Source of the DNA: Tetrahymena elliotti 4EA
Lineage: Eukaryota > Ciliophora > Oligohymenophorea > Hymenostomatida > Tetrahymenidae
Length of the DNA: 64,000 nucleotides
NCBI GenBank assembly: GCA_000231825.2
Contig: JH720307.1
Location: 308,389-372,388, forward strand
Direction: 5' to 3'
Shown here: one piece after another, positions 1 to 13,277 of the stretch
How the letters are laid out: each line of letters opens with the position of its first letter
Numbering within the stretch: position 1 is the stretch's first letter
The notes under the pieces: model-generated
Database searches by the model: none
What the model was told of the DNA's origin: nothing
The model's input: only the letters and a program-made list of their open reading frames with translations
Translations under genes and position numbers: made by a program

Positions 1-2004
1 AAATAAGATTCTAAAAACCTGTTAGTAAATAGTCAATTCAGTAATAACAGCAACAAAATTAAATCTAAAAAAAATACTATTAGTGATGACATCAAGAGAT
101 AAGAAATTATTTATTAAAAGGTAATTTTTTTAAACCATCATTTTCTATTGAATTATTAAATTAATACACTTAAAATTTGAAATATAAATTATGATTTATT
201 TACCAACAAATAGGGTACTATTAATGATGGTTCTATAAAAGGCATGTATTAAAATGAATATTAAACCTAAGATCTTAATAAGTATTATGAACCCTAAGAA
301 TATTAAAAAATGAACTAACAAAAGAGCAGAGACATTCGACTTATTAAAAATAAAAGAAGCTTACAAGTATCACTAGAGCAAGAATAACATAATTAGAGTC
401 CTGATATCTATAGAAAAATTATTACTCCAAATAGTATAAAAACCCTTGATAGTTCAATAGGAAATTAATCTAAGGAGAATAAAATATATAGTCTAATCGA
501 TAACTCTAATAACTAAAAATTTGATCAACCCATATTAATTGATGGTTTTAATCAATCTTCTAAAAGAAAAATATTTGATAGAGAAAATACAAAATCTGTA
601 TAGGGTAAATAAGTAACCTCACATTTCAGATCTATCTCTTAGTAAGAAGTATCAAGTTAAGTTAATGAAATAGAAGATATGCTTCCTCAAAGCTTTTTTT
701 AAAATCAAAACAAAATCATATCTAAAGGATAAAATGGCTACAAAAATTAGGAAGCCACCTAAGAAAATTAGAAAACAAGAAATCACAAAAAATAATTGCT
801 CATACCTCAACTTAATCTGTAAGAGTAATCTTATAAGCAAAAAGGAGCTATACAGAATTCAAAAAATAATAAAAATTCAAAAAACGGAAATCATACAGAG
901 AGAATATCGAGCATAAAGGAAGAGGAAGAAAAAGTTTTTATGGACTCTACGTATGGATATTTTTTGAAAAAAGAGCAAGCTGCATAATAAGTACTTTCAG
1001 AGAGGTATAATCATAAACCTGTATTAATTGAAATAAAGTAAACTGAATCTAATAAAATCGAATAAAACAAAAAGAAGATTGAGAAATATCATCAGTAACC
1101 AATGTCATAATAAGAAAAAATTTTACAGACTCTCATATTTTCTAATAAAAAGATAAAGAAGCATCTATTTTCTAAAATATTGGGGGATGAATATCCCAAT
1201 TTGTAGAACTTTGATTCATAGCATTCGGATTAAATCAAGGGAACTACCTAAAATAATAGATAAGATAAATATACATAAAATTCTAATTATATTGGAAGTG
1301 ATATAAGTAGTTTAAATGGTATTTTGACTTCTGATTATGGTATGCAAAGAAGTAAAGATGCAGCGTAGTGCAATTATTACTACCTAAATAATGGATTCGA
1401 TTTATTCCAAAAGGAATCTATCACTAATGTCAATAGTGCAATAAGTTAAAATAATCAAGCATAACTCAATATTGAGTCAGTAAAAATAATCTCTGGTCAT
1501 CATGAGAATTAATTAAATAACTAGTAATTTTAACAGCCAACTTTGAAAATCAAAGATTTAAGCTAATAGTAATAGTAAAATATGTAAATTTCTGACAGTC
1601 TAACATCTAAATTTGATTAGATTAGAGATCTTGAAAATATATCTAGTTAGACCTAAAAAGGAAAATATTTGCAAAGTACTCATAACCATAATATTCGCGA
1701 TAACAAAGAATGTTTTCCTGAAAAAATAAAAAGATTGGGAGAATCAGAAAAGTATGAAATAAAAAATTATTATTCTGTGTTGAAGAATAACATAAACATT
1801 TATCCTGAAATAGTGAATTTTAATTTAGAATCTGAAAGTAAATATATATTTGAATAATATTAATTTCTTGACTCAATTCGCGACTCATAAAAATACAAAA
1901 TAGGCTCTGCATCTGTATAGAATAGATTCTTTAAAAAAACAATGAAAAAAATGCAAGAGACTAGACGGAAAATAAATAAATTAAATCAGTCAGATATGAA
2001 TTGA
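1..2004 (+). CDS. Q/N/K-rich orphan protein, 5' truncated by window edge
   Basis: The frame is open from base 1 to a TGA at 2002-2004 when TAA and TAG are read as glutamine. The direct frame meets a TGA at 178, but a typical intron (121-213, GTAATT...AATAG, 93 nt) removes it and keeps phase, giving exons <1-120 and 214-2004 and at least 636 residues. The protein is rich in Gln, Asn, Lys and Ser, with glutamine clusters near 1560-1590. A basic segment near 1130-1170 (reading FSNKKIKKHLFSKIL) and a basic C-terminus (KKMQETRRKINKL) are visible. I recognise no domain and see no membrane segment. The real N-terminus lies outside the window. This is an orphan by eye only; a profile search might still place it. 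Confidence 0.7.
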
Positions 2005-2021
2005 CACTAAAAAAAATAAAA

Positions 2022-2066
2022 GGGCTGACTGGCTGGCTGGCTGACTGACAATCAATCAATCAAATC
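2022..2066. repeat. short tetranucleotide tract after gene end
   Basis: About 20 nt after the TGA of the first gene there are GGCT/GACT units followed directly by AATC units. It is one of the few G/C-containing stretches outside genes here. It is probably a simple microsatellite in the 3' flank. Confidence 0.6.
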
Positions 2067-2817
2067 TTTTTAACAAAAGAATACATCATAATCAATGAAA
2101 ACAATGTATTTTCTTCATTTTAGATTTTTACTAAATTTAAAATACTAATGAAATCCCTAATCACAAATAGAACTAAATAGTTTGTAAAATTAAGCTCCCT
2201 ATACTAAGAAAGTAATTAAAAAATTGAATAAATATTACAATTTCTTACTTTAGTATAAAAAACTATGAGTATTTTGTTCTATTTATTCTATTAAGAAATC
2301 TTACATTTATTTTATCCAGGATGTTTTATGTTATTAATTAGAAAATTAATTTAGCCTACAGGTTACAATATTTTTCATTTGTTTTGTATAGTTGTAAATT
2401 ATATTTATTTACTCTTTTTATTTTGATCTCTCTGTAAATCAATAAAATAAATAGAATTCGATTTTTATCTTGCTATTAATAATAAGATATTTCTGTTTTT
2501 AAATTTGGTAAATACAAAATAAAATATCCTCCAAATAATATTCTTAAAAAAATCAATTAATTACCCTTATTTGAAGGATGATATTCAATTAGTATTTTTT
2601 AAAAACAACTTCTGGTGGGAAATCAATTAATTGTTTTACATGACAAGGTTTAAAAATATTAATTTTAAAAGAATGGAGTGACTCATTATTTTATATTTAT
2701 TGTCATATTTACTTTGAACATAAATTATATAAATTAGAATGTAAGAAATTTAATATCAAAATAATAAATTTTTTACAGTAAAACTTCGCAATTTTAAAAA
2801 ACTAAAATTCATCTAAA

Positions 2818-3405
2818 ATGGGAAACAATTAATAAAGTTTAAAATGCAAGGCTTACAAATCAATGTAAGAAATATCCTATGATATGAATTCTGTACTTTC
2901 TTCCACATAGTAAATGATTTAATAATTCTTAGAAGAGAGACAAAATTTCAGAAAGTAGTTCAACGAAAACATTCTGCAATCTAAGTTCTAAAGCACTCAT
3001 GAAGATTTGATATTAATAAATGATTATTATGAAAATAATAACAAATCATTTCTAATAATAAAAAAAATGGGAAAAATTATTTTAAAAGAATACCTTGACC
3101 TCGTAAATAAAACAATAATAGAATGCTTACAGCTATTAGATTCAACAAAATTAATCCTAGATAGGATTTCTATTTCTAAAACTTTAATAAATAGTAACTA
3201 ATACAATCAAATAAATATGTAAAGCTACTCTAGTAGCTTGTCTGAAAATATTTCGAACCTTGAATTTTTTTTATTTAAATACATAGACTATGAGTAAATA
3301 ACTTAAAATTTATAACAAAATACAAACACATAAGAATTTAAAGATAATGTTAAAGAAGACTTTCTCACTTTTTAAACTTCTGTAATCACAACTTAAAATT
3401 CATGA
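2818..3405 (+). CDS. small putative N-myristoylated helical protein (cluster member 1)
   Basis: Intronless reading frame of 195 residues from ATG 2818 to TGA 3403-3405, with internal TAA/TAG read as Gln. It begins MGNNQQSLKCKAYKS: glycine at position 2 followed by small or polar residues fits the N-myristoyltransferase consensus, and Cys10 could be palmitoylated. The rest is helical and amphipathic (for example MIQQFLEERQNFRKQF and ILKEYLDLVNKTIIECLQLL), with no obvious transmembrane segment. It is the first of four same-strand genes of this style (5695, 8309, 12837). The start is chosen because it is the first ATG and restores the MG motif shared with the others. The function is not recognised; membrane anchoring is inferred from the N-terminus only. 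Confidence 0.6.
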
Positions 3406-5694
3406 TTTTTTTTTGATTAAGTAAGTCTTCCAAACTTTTCAAAGGAATAATTAAAAAGTGAAAAAATTTGAATGTAAAATAGTAAGTCAAATCCTTGAAT
3501 CTATTAAAATCTCCTATTTCACTCCTTATATAAAAAAAAGAAAATTTAAAAATATTATTACCAAATAAATTAAATTAATTTATAAAACCTTATATTTATT
3601 GTCTATTTGTACTTATTTCTAAGATGTATCAAGCACTTTTTAATATTTGAATTCATATTACTCTCTTTATTATTGTCATTTTTTTATGTTTACACATCTC
3701 ATTCTACCTTATTTTAGTAAATATTTAAATTTACAAAATTTGTGGAAATTAAGTCAGTGGAAAATCAATATCAGCTAATTTTACTTGAATGCTTCAAACA
3801 TTGTAAATAAAAACCGTTGAAGACTATCTCATTTAATTACACCGAATTATGAGATAAATTTTCTATTTCTCACAAAATTATGTTACTCAAAGAAGATTAA
3901 AAATTTACATGAGTTAGAAAAAGAAATCTGATTCTTTTGAAATCCAGAATGGTAAAAAATAAACCTGAATGATAAAAAATAAATTTACATAAAAATTAAA
4001 TAGAGTTCTTTCATTTCTTAATTATCCTGAAGATTCTCTTATTCTGTAATTGATCTAAGCAATGAACTTTAATTTTATTAAGTTATAGTGGATAGACTTT
4101 CTAATAAAAAATAGATATTTGATATTTATCGTTAGTTTCTATATCTAAAATAACTAGAGGGATTTATTAGTGTTCTATTAAAAAAGTAGTACAAGAAATA
4201 AGAAAGCAAAAATATTAATTATTTGATTCGCTTTAACTAAATTTTTAACAAACCAATGAAAAATTTTCAAATTTATGATAATAAACACAATTTTAAAGTA
4301 GTGATATGAACCTAAATATGAAATTGATTGCTACTATAAAAATAATTTTAAGACTAAAAGAAATTACATTTCTAGTTTAACATAATATTTTTTCTTTTGT
4401 CAATATTTTCAAGAAGAAGAAGAGAAAGAAAATAAGGAAGAAAGAAAGATTAAGAAAAAAATTAGACAAACACAAAAATTGCATGTGGAAATTACAGTAA
4501 AACTTGATAGTATGAATCAAATATACAAAGATTCAGATTACATCTGATTCCAGTAAAAAGTAAAAATTTTAATAATTGTCATCAATTAATTTCTTAGTTT
4601 TTTCTTTTAATTAATTTTTAAATATCACTTGACCATTAATTTTAGTAACCTTTTTAGAGATTATTCTTAATTTCCCTTTTATTTAAGCTACCTATCTTCC
4701 AAGTATCATAATTGAGCATTAGCCTCGTTAATTTTTTAAAAGAAATACAAAGGTATATTTTACTTCATTAGACTAAGGCATAATTTTAAGGCATCAGATC
4801 TTGCACTTTTATGATAAAATTTATGTTGTGGCTTATTTACTTTCAAAAAATATTGGTTGCAATCATTATTTTGCTCTGATTACAATAATATGATTAGAGT
4901 TTCATACTTTATACAAATTAAATAAATTTTAGTGAAGTTATTTATTAATACTTGTTAATTTTTTCTTATGAGAAATACAAAAGTATCAAAATCACAGATA
5001 TTTTATGAATCCTTTTTATATCTCTTTATTTCTGTTGATAGCACTTTGGTAAGGTAAAAAGCACATCTAAATAATTTGATTAACGCAGTAATTAATCTTC
5101 AGAGCTCAGTAACTAAAAAAAGTTAAGGCTAATATATCACTGTTAAATTTAATTTATCTTTTAATCTATTTTAACAACCATGCAATCATTTCTGTATTTT
5201 TTGTAATATGTAATTAATTTTTTTTGAGAAAATCTAAATATCAAGAAGGATAAATTCAATTTGAATTACTTTAGCTTTAATACATTTTTTAATATTAGAG
5301 TGAATAGTTATTCTATTACTACTTTATTAGTCAGTTTTGATTTAATGTTACTGGGTTAAAACTCAAAACAGAAAAAAATAAAGATTCATAATTATGTCAT
5401 ATTGGTTAATATACATTACAAAATAAGAGATAGTAAAAGCAAAAAATTAATTAAATGTAAGGATTTATTTAATTTTGATAAAATAGGAAAAAACTTGAAT
5501 AAATCCAGAATTAATTTTTCGAATATGATTAAATAGTTAATAATATGCATTCAGTATTAACTTTTTATCAAATTAACTATCATAGCAAACAAACTTTATA
5601 TATCAAGCCAAAAGAACATTCAAAAAACATATAATTCTTAATTTAAATAAAAATTTCCGAAATATCCATTATTCATTAAAATACTAAATCCGAA
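3406..5694. other. AT-rich intergenic region
   Basis: About 2.3 kb of very AT-rich sequence between two Met-Gly genes. I see no supported gene, RNA or clear repeat. A short purine-rich stretch (4410-4450, AAGAAGAAGAGAAAG-like) is present but fits no feature. Confidence 0.5.
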
Positions 5695-6399
5695 ATGGGT
5701 TCAAATAATTCAAATTTAATTATGAATAATCGCAACTCTCTTAAATAATCAGATTAAATCTCTAGCTAAATCATGGATTCCGAAGCCTTAATTGAAGAAA
5801 GCAGAAAGCTCATTATTAAAATTAATGAAACTTTTGATAAAATTAACTTTTCAAGATAACAGGTATTCCTTGCTCTGGGAATAGAGTAAATTGGTCTCAG
5901 TAGAAAAAACTAAAAAATGTGGTCAATCGATGATGATTTTACCATCTTCAAATAACAGTTGCAACGTCTCGATATTGCTGCTCCCTTAGAATATCTACAA
6001 CCTATAAATTAATACTGCTTCGAACTTTCTATGATAAAAATAACTATAGTTTCTCATCTCTGTTAAATAAATCGTTTAATTGAATACATTTTTGCTCATC
6101 TTAAAAAAAATAAACCTGAAAAAAACTAAAAAATTCAATTAAAAAATTGCATAAAAGTTTTAAATTCAAATATCAATAGGCTTGAAGAATTATTGATGAA
6201 TAAGTTTGTTTGCTAACTTAATAATTAAGATTTTTTAAATTGCCTCCACTCAGCTTAATTCAAAAACTCTCTTAAAAAAATTGATAATGATCTCTGTTTG
6301 ACAAACTAATAACCATAAGCAATCATAAACAACACAGAACTTTCTGTTCTCTCCACTAACTAGTCTTTTGATGACATGTTTTTGGAATAAATTATTTGA
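5695..6399 (+). CDS. small putative N-myristoylated helical protein (cluster member 2)
   Basis: Intronless frame of 234 residues from ATG 5695 to TGA 6397-6399. It begins MGSNNSNLIMNNRNSLKQSD, a Gly2/Ser-Asn-rich start suited to N-myristoylation. A helical region follows (residues about 25-50, SEALIEESRKLIIKINETF), then a longer helical body with LIEYIFAHLKKNK near residue 125. The pattern around SSQIMDS...LIIKIN and the LIEYI block recur in the next gene (8309), so the two look like diverged paralogues. No enzyme motif or transmembrane helix is apparent. A role as a membrane-tethered adaptor is possible but is only an inference from the lipidation-type start. Confidence 0.65.
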
Positions 6400-8308
6400 A
6401 CAACATTTTTTAATAAACAATACTAACTAACCAAAAGATAGATATAAAAATAATGAAAAATAGACAAATTTTAAAAGAGTAAATTAAACTAGGTAATTCT
6501 TAAATGAGTTAAAATAAAAAATGTAAATAACAACTGAACAAATTTAAGAAGTGCCAAAAAAAAATACTTTGTTTTCAAAAATAAACCAAAACTTCATTCT
6601 TGTAAATCACTATCCCACATTATAATACTATGTTTATATTAATTACTACTTTCTATATGTATATATAATAAACACTTCATTAACTTATATGTTAAACTGT
6701 ATAAATTAGAATAAAAATTTTAATAACTTCAAATAATCCTTTTTTTCAATAATCCTCGTTCATGAAAATACATGTACAAAAAATGGTTCTAATTTAAGAA
6801 ATTTGTAAAATTTACCAGAAAGAAGAAAATTTTTCTTTTCTTGAAAACAATCCTTAGCTATAAATACAAATATATTCTTGAATCTTAAAGTGCTGGTTCT
6901 ATTAATGATTGATTAAAAATAGCAAAAAAGTATAACCAGTTGAAAATAATTAACATTTTGCTAAAAGATTTTTGTTACTGCTTCAATCATGATTTTTGAT
7001 AACAAATAAATATTTAATTTATAAATTTTAAATATGTAAAGAATTTCTTGATTTAATTTATTTCTTATATGTGTCATAATTAAAATGCCAAATTTAACAT
7101 ATAATTTATTGTAACCATAAATAAATATCCCTTCATTTATTTAAAAATAATTTATAATAATCTTACAAAAACTAATTACATCACTATTCATAGTATGGAT
7201 ACTAGAATATTTCAATCATTTTGTTCTATTTTATTCATCAAAATAATAAAAATATATTCCATTCCATTTTTTCTGTCTCTAAAATATTTAGATTGAATCG
7301 TGTTTTTGTGAATAATAATTTTAACTTGCCACAAAAAAATAAATAATATTAATTGTTTTTGATATAAAAATATTGTATTTTTTATTTATTTATATCATTC
7401 TTAGCTAATATCTTTTCTTGTTTATCTAAATTTTAAATGTTTTACTTCCCTAAAAAGACATTGTTTGACCTTTTTAAAATTTTAAAATAGACTTTTCAAA
7501 TAAAAAATCTTTATTTAACAGATAAAAAGAATTTTTGAAAATTGAATTTACAAAAAAATTTATTTTATTTTTCAAACTTTTTCTTTGAAAATTATTTTGA
7601 AATTTTATAATTTATGTAAAAAGGATAATAGTATTTTCAATTCATATGATAAAATAAAATAATGATTAAGTCTATAAAGGTATTTTTATTATGCATTATT
7701 GTTTATTTATACTTTAAATATTGATGAGAAATGATTTATGAGAATCTTTTCATTCATTTTGATTTACTCACAGGAAGCTTTATTCATGATATTCTGATTA
7801 TTATATGACTTCGTATCAAGGATTGCTATTTAGTTATTAGCAAATGGATAGATTAGTATTTTGATGCAGGTATCTTTGAAAAATTTAGAGATTAATGGTA
7901 TGGTAATGTTTGTTTGAAAAACTGCAACTCAAAAATAATCTTTTTATAAAAGAATGAAAGAGATAGAGAAAGTAAAATTTCCTCAAAAATACTTGTTTAT
8001 GAAAAAACTTTAAAAAAATTAAGAAAAACTATAAAAAGAAAAAAATTCTTTTTTTAGAGCAGGCAAGAGAGGCCACATTTAGAAAAATAAAATTTAATGA
8101 GATAATATCAATCAATATGAATATTTTGAAAACTAATTTATTTAAAAAAAATTATAAAATCGCAAGTGATATAGAAACTTAATTAAGCATCACTCTAAGC
8201 ATTTGAGTCAAACTTTACGCTTTCTTTTTTAGAGATTTCTAAATATACAAAATTGCTTCATAAAATATTACAAAAAATCCTTTTGAAACATTCAATAATT
8301 ATAAATAA
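6400..8308. other. AT-rich intergenic region
   Basis: About 1.9 kb with long A and T runs and no frame with coding-like composition. No RNA gene or repeat recognised. Confidence 0.5.
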
Positions 8309-9067
8309 ATGGGTAACAGTCACACAACAAGCAACATTAATTCTGCTAATAACTGCTCCACTGTCATCTCTTCAAATGGAACACCTGAAAAGCAACAAAA
8401 ATCAACTAAATCATCTCCAGAAGAATTGATTAAAAGTTCATCTCAAATAATTGATTCTGGTAAAAGAATAATCAAAGAAATCAATGAAGGGTAGTATGCT
8501 AGCTACAAATTATTCTAGCAATAAAATAGAATCTTGAAATAGTGCAGTGTTGCTGATGACTTTCGTTATTTTGTAGAATTGTTAGAAAAAAGTATTTTGG
8601 ATAGTAGTAAAAAAATCATCTTTTTCTAACAATCAAAGCAAAATTTGTAATCAAAAGATGAAGTGCTTTTAAATATTTACGAAGAGCTAAACTAGAATCT
8701 TGCTCAAACAGAGAACCTCATAAAATTTGGAAATCAAGTGCGTTCTCACTTAACACTATTCTAAACTATAATTCTTAAAAGCTCTCAACTAATAGAGTAC
8801 ATTGAAATACTAGAATAAAGTGAAAAAAAATAAATCAAACAGAAGGGATTGAAAAAGCAACTCGACCAAGCTCAATACAATCTCAATGATATTAGCATGA
8901 CAGTGGAGCAATATTTGTAGTAAAAAATATCATTTAACTCTTTAGGAAAAATTGATGGATATTTAATAAGGCTAATCAAAATTTAGAAATAGCTTTTTGG
9001 CTTGATGCAATAATTCCAAGTTGAAGATAATGAAGATATTTAGGAAATCCCTTATGAATTAGAGTGA
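8309..9067 (+). CDS. small putative N-myristoylated helical protein (cluster member 3)
   Basis: Intronless frame of 252 residues from ATG 8309 to TGA 9065-9067, with several in-frame TAA/TAG codons as Gln. It begins MGNSHTTSNINSANNC: Gly2 for myristoylation, then a Ser/Thr/Asn-rich linker to about residue 42. A helical and probably coiled-coil body follows (SSQIIDSGKRIIKEINEG near 45-62, LIEYIEILEQSEKKQIKQK near 160-180) and an acidic tail ends EIPYELE. The SSQI[IM]DS...IIK.IN and LIEYI blocks are shared with the gene at 5695. No catalytic signature is visible. It is larger than its neighbours mainly because of the N-terminal linker. Confidence 0.7.
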
Positions 9068-12000
9068 AGTTTTGTAAAACTAACAAAATTTAAAAATAAA
9101 AATACTGCATTCTTCTTTACAGCAAAAGCATTCTGTTGCTCAGAACCAAACTAAAATCGCTTTTAAATAATCATTTAATAGGACCTGATATCTCCTTTAT
9201 GAAGAATATTGTTCTTCTTAAACTGAAGATGATAAACAAAATAATAAAATTAACTCAAAAAGTATCTTAAGAAAATCATCTTTCTCTTTTCTCTTAAGTA
9301 TTTATTTCTTTCTTTCTTACACAAATACTATCTTACTTCTTAAATACTTTTACGAAAATGAGTAAACGATACTGTTTATCATTTAACTCAGTAATAAATT
9401 CTTCAATTACTTTATCGAAATAAATAAACTAAAAAACGAATAATAAAATTTAACTAATTAATCACTGCTAAATAGATTTCATCAAAAATTAAATGCTTTC
9501 TGCTTTAATAAAGACAAGATCAAAATTTCTTTTAGTTTGAATGATTTTTGCTGTAACTTAAAATGAGGATAAAACAAAACACTCTTACATGCTTACAATC
9601 CTATTTCTTGAATCTTATATATAATTAACTATTCTCTTTAAATAAAACCAACTCTTTACAATCTTATCTTATGCTATAATCATACAAATTTCTTTAAAAA
9701 TCCCAATCCTATGCTACCTACCAACCTATATAAAAAAAACTAACTAATCTTATAATAACATCAAATGACCAATCTTTATTTTATTTCTTCTTTCTTTTTT
9801 TAAAAATCTTTTATAAAACCTTGTTATGATTAATAACAAAATATCTTTCTTTGCCCTTAGGCAACATTCGTAAATAATAACCAAAAACTTTTAAAAAACT
9901 TTGAATGTAAACGAAACAACTTCTAAATATACTTGAAATTCATAAAAATCTTCATCAATTTATACTTGAACCAACAATTTGTAAATGAATAAGCACACAA
10001 ACAAGTAAAAAGATGGAGAATGACTATATACTTATGATGTGAAAATAAGTTGAAATCAAAGAATAATTATAAATATTTTCTATAAAATTCATTTCGTTTG
10101 CCTTTTTTATATGTAACTTGAAAAGAAAATATATATCGAATAGTATGTATTACACTTTTTTACATTCAAAATAGATTATTTTAAATTACCTTTATTTTAA
10201 TTTTATAAATTAACAAGTGCTACCTAATAATAATCTTCAAGCATTTTAGTTAGGAATATTTCTATTTATTATCAGTTACTTTTGTAAAAATTAAAAACAT
10301 TTATGCAACTTTAATTATACTAAAGAGCTTAAAATTTACTACTTCGTTGATAAATTAATTGATATCAGAATTACACCTTTATTTTTCGAAGATATTGCAA
10401 ATCCAAACGATCTACCTTAAATTTAATTAAGTAATTAAAATTCATCTAAAGTAAGTTGCTTCTCTTTTTTCCCCTTCTTAAGCAAACTCTAATGTGTATC
10501 TAAAAAATATTAATTAGACTACTACTAATAAATAATATAGAAAAAAAATAAAGAAAAGCTATTCCAAAAATATAATTTTAAAAGAAAATTTAAGATTTAA
10601 AAAATATGAAATAACAAAATTAAATAAAATTGAAGGGTTAATTTATTTATTTATATTTCTTGCTTCAGATAAAATATTTGTTCTCCCATACTTCCTACTG
10701 GACTAAAAAATTAGCATGAATACTTAAGTTTTCAAGCGCATAAGTTATTAATTAACTAAAAATCATAAAAATAGACTTGCTGAGAGTTACACGCTAACCT
10801 ATTTTTGGTAAGGATAGAATAGTCAGTCACACACACAGATACACCACTGATTGAAATTTAATATTCTTGACTTTATAATAATTTAAAATCCATAATATAA
10901 TATAATTATAGCTGGCCAGCGAAGTAAATTAATTACCTAATTATCTATTTATTAATTAGCTGAATTTTACTATCACTCCTCGGAATATGTTTAAATGAAT
11001 TGATAATTTAGATTCGAATGTAAATTATCTAAAAATTAATTATTGCTATAAATCGTAAAACTTCGGCACTTACTTCCTTTTAGTTATTTATATTAAGCTA
11101 CCATCCAGTATCAGAAGGATAAAAAGTTTTCTTCTGATTTTTTCTATGACAAATGATATCTTTATTTTTCTGATTTTGCTGGATAATAATTTATTCGATA
11201 GCTTATGTAGTAATATAAATTAATTGTTATCAGTAACGTACTAAATCAGTAAAAAGTGTATTTAATCACATGTTTATGTAAAAATTTCACTTTTAAGACC
11301 TAAAATTATTACTTGTTAGTTTCTGAAACAAAATATGTACTAACCTTTTTATTTTGCAGTCAAAATATTCAAGCTATTAAATCAAAATATTCAAAGCTAG
11401 AAAAAATTCTTTTTAAGGTATTTATTTCAAAGAGAATTATTAACTTTTTTTATTTTTGTAAAAATGCTTTTTAAATTTGGTAATTGATAATCATGAAAAT
11501 GTTAACATAACTGGCACTAAGACAATAGTTTATTTCTGTAATTACATCTTTTTTGCAATTAAAGAAGAATAAAAATGATTCAGTAGGTAATTTTAAAACT
11601 CAAAAAAGGTTTTGTATTATTGCTTGATTAAGTTTTTTAAAAAAAGAGCTTTCCTACACAAATAGCTAAAATGTCATTGTATAGTATTTGAGAATAGTAA
11701 AAAGAAAAGATATGGCCATATTTAACAAAAGGACAAATAAAATCTAAAATAAATCAAAATCAAATCTCTACTAAGCGTCCTCAAAAGTTCTTGATGGGAA
11801 AAGTGTGTGGTTTGTTTAATTTTGATAAATTAGTAAGAACGAGAAAAGTATTAATATTAGTTTACAGATATTTTTAATAAACATTTAGTGATTCTATTTA
11901 TTCTTTTTTTGGCTACAGCAAACTCATTTTAAAAATTTAGATCCAGAATATTTTTAAATTGGTAATATAAGCACACTGAATTTTTTAAGTTGGGGTAACT

Positions 12001-12836
12001 TTAATAAGTGTGCCCGTTACATAATGTTGTCCAGTTCTAAAATTTTTTATAATAAAAATCTAGCAAGAATAATTAATTAGAGGATAACATCCCCTAGTGC
12101 ATTATTTTGATTGGTGTTATGTTTTCACAAATCTTTTTTTATTTATTTATTCATTCATTCATTCCTTTCTTTGTTTAGATTTTCAGTTTTAGCGAATCAA
12201 TTTTTAGTCTAATCACAATCTAATATTAAAGATATCTAACTGAGGTAAATATTTTTATACAGCTTCATTGAATATTAAATTAACAAATAAAGCTCTCCTA
12301 AACCATATAAACTAATTAGCACTACTTACCATTTTCAACTATTTCACTATCATTTAAGGTAAAAATTCAGAAATGAAAATACATCTTATTTATTCTTTTA
12401 TTTATTTTAGGTGACGAGAGATGGCTGAAGTAATAAGATTTTACATCGAAATTAACAAAAGCAATCAGCGAAAAAAAACAAAAATAGATAGACAAATTGA
12501 TAGATATACATACAGCAATCAAAAAAAAAGAAAAATTCATAGCTAATTAAAATGCAAAAGTCTTATTAGGTTGCTAATTTCCCACAAAAAAAAAGAATCG
12601 AGTAAAGCATTCAGATTAAAGCGATATTAAATTAAATTCATTTAAAAGGAAAAAATCACTCCTTTAAATTAATTATAAAAAAATTAAATCCAAAAACAAT
12701 TAATTAAAAAGAAATCAGTCAATCATTCAAGAGATATTAATTAGATTAACATATCAAATCTAAACCCTTTATCTTCTATTAATAAAAAGCAAGATCATAA
12801 CAACAAAAACAAAATAAAAGACAATAAATTTCAAAA
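9068..12836. other. AT-rich region with weak, unassigned coding-like patches
   Basis: No complete gene can be supported in these 3.8 kb. Some patches have less extreme composition: 10283-10453 on the plus strand (reads YYFVDKLIDIRITPLFFEDI, then a GTAAGT donor-like site), 10670-10850 on the plus strand, and 11050-11210 on the minus strand. Frames conflict and splice phases do not join, so they could be decayed exons or chance. A perfect palindrome GCTGGCCAGC sits at 10911-10920, and TTTA/TTCA tetranucleotides at 12138-12164. Confidence 0.35.
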
Positions 12837-13277
12837 ATGGGTTGCATCGCCAGTCAATAAAAGAATGTTTCTTCTGTAAAAACAGTCAAATCTTAAGCTC
12901 AATTAGAATATGAATTAAACAATTGCTACGATCACTTCAATACAATTTCAATCACTCTATAAAAGAGTCAAAAGTATATATTCAAGTGCGTTGGTAAAGA
13001 GTTAACCTCTAAAGAATACTATTTAGTATATCAAAAGCTCGAAAGCTAACCTAACTAAGAAAAGACTGTTGAATCTTTTGATATATTTTTCAGAGCAGTT
13101 GAGTAGGGTCTCTAACTTCTCCCTATGCTTTTGAAGTAGAGCTAAAAACTTGAATCAAGTCTTTCTGAGAAAAAAAGTGAAATATAAGAATTCAAGCAAT
13201 CTCTTGTTACTCATATTGAATTTTGCAAAGGTATTGTACTCCCTTCACACATGAATTCTTAAAGCACTGAACATTGA
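12837..13277 (+). CDS. small putative N-myristoylated and palmitoylated protein (cluster member 4)
   Basis: Intronless frame of 146 residues from ATG 12837 to TGA 13275-13277. The N-terminus MGCIASQQKNVSSVK is a classic dual-lipidation layout: Gly2 for myristate and Cys3 for palmitate, as in MGC-type SH4 domains. The remainder is helical and charged (ESFDIFFRAVEQGLQLLPML near residues 85-105; QSQKLESSLSEKKSEIQEF near 107-126) with no transmembrane helix and no known domain. It is the last and shortest of the Met-Gly genes at 2818-13277, all on the same strand. Association with membranes is inferred from the N-terminus only. Confidence 0.7.

Noticed and set aside
10760..10990. G/C-containing patch considered as a tRNA or small RNA gene
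   Set aside because: No cloverleaf, anticodon arm or known snRNA motif can be drawn; only a CA repeat and the palindrome GCTGGCCAGC stand out.
11794..11979. Another Met-Gly frame (MGKVCGLFNFDKLV, 61 residues)
   Set aside because: The composition beyond the first 15 codons is that of random AT-rich DNA and no similarity to the four Met-Gly genes is visible.
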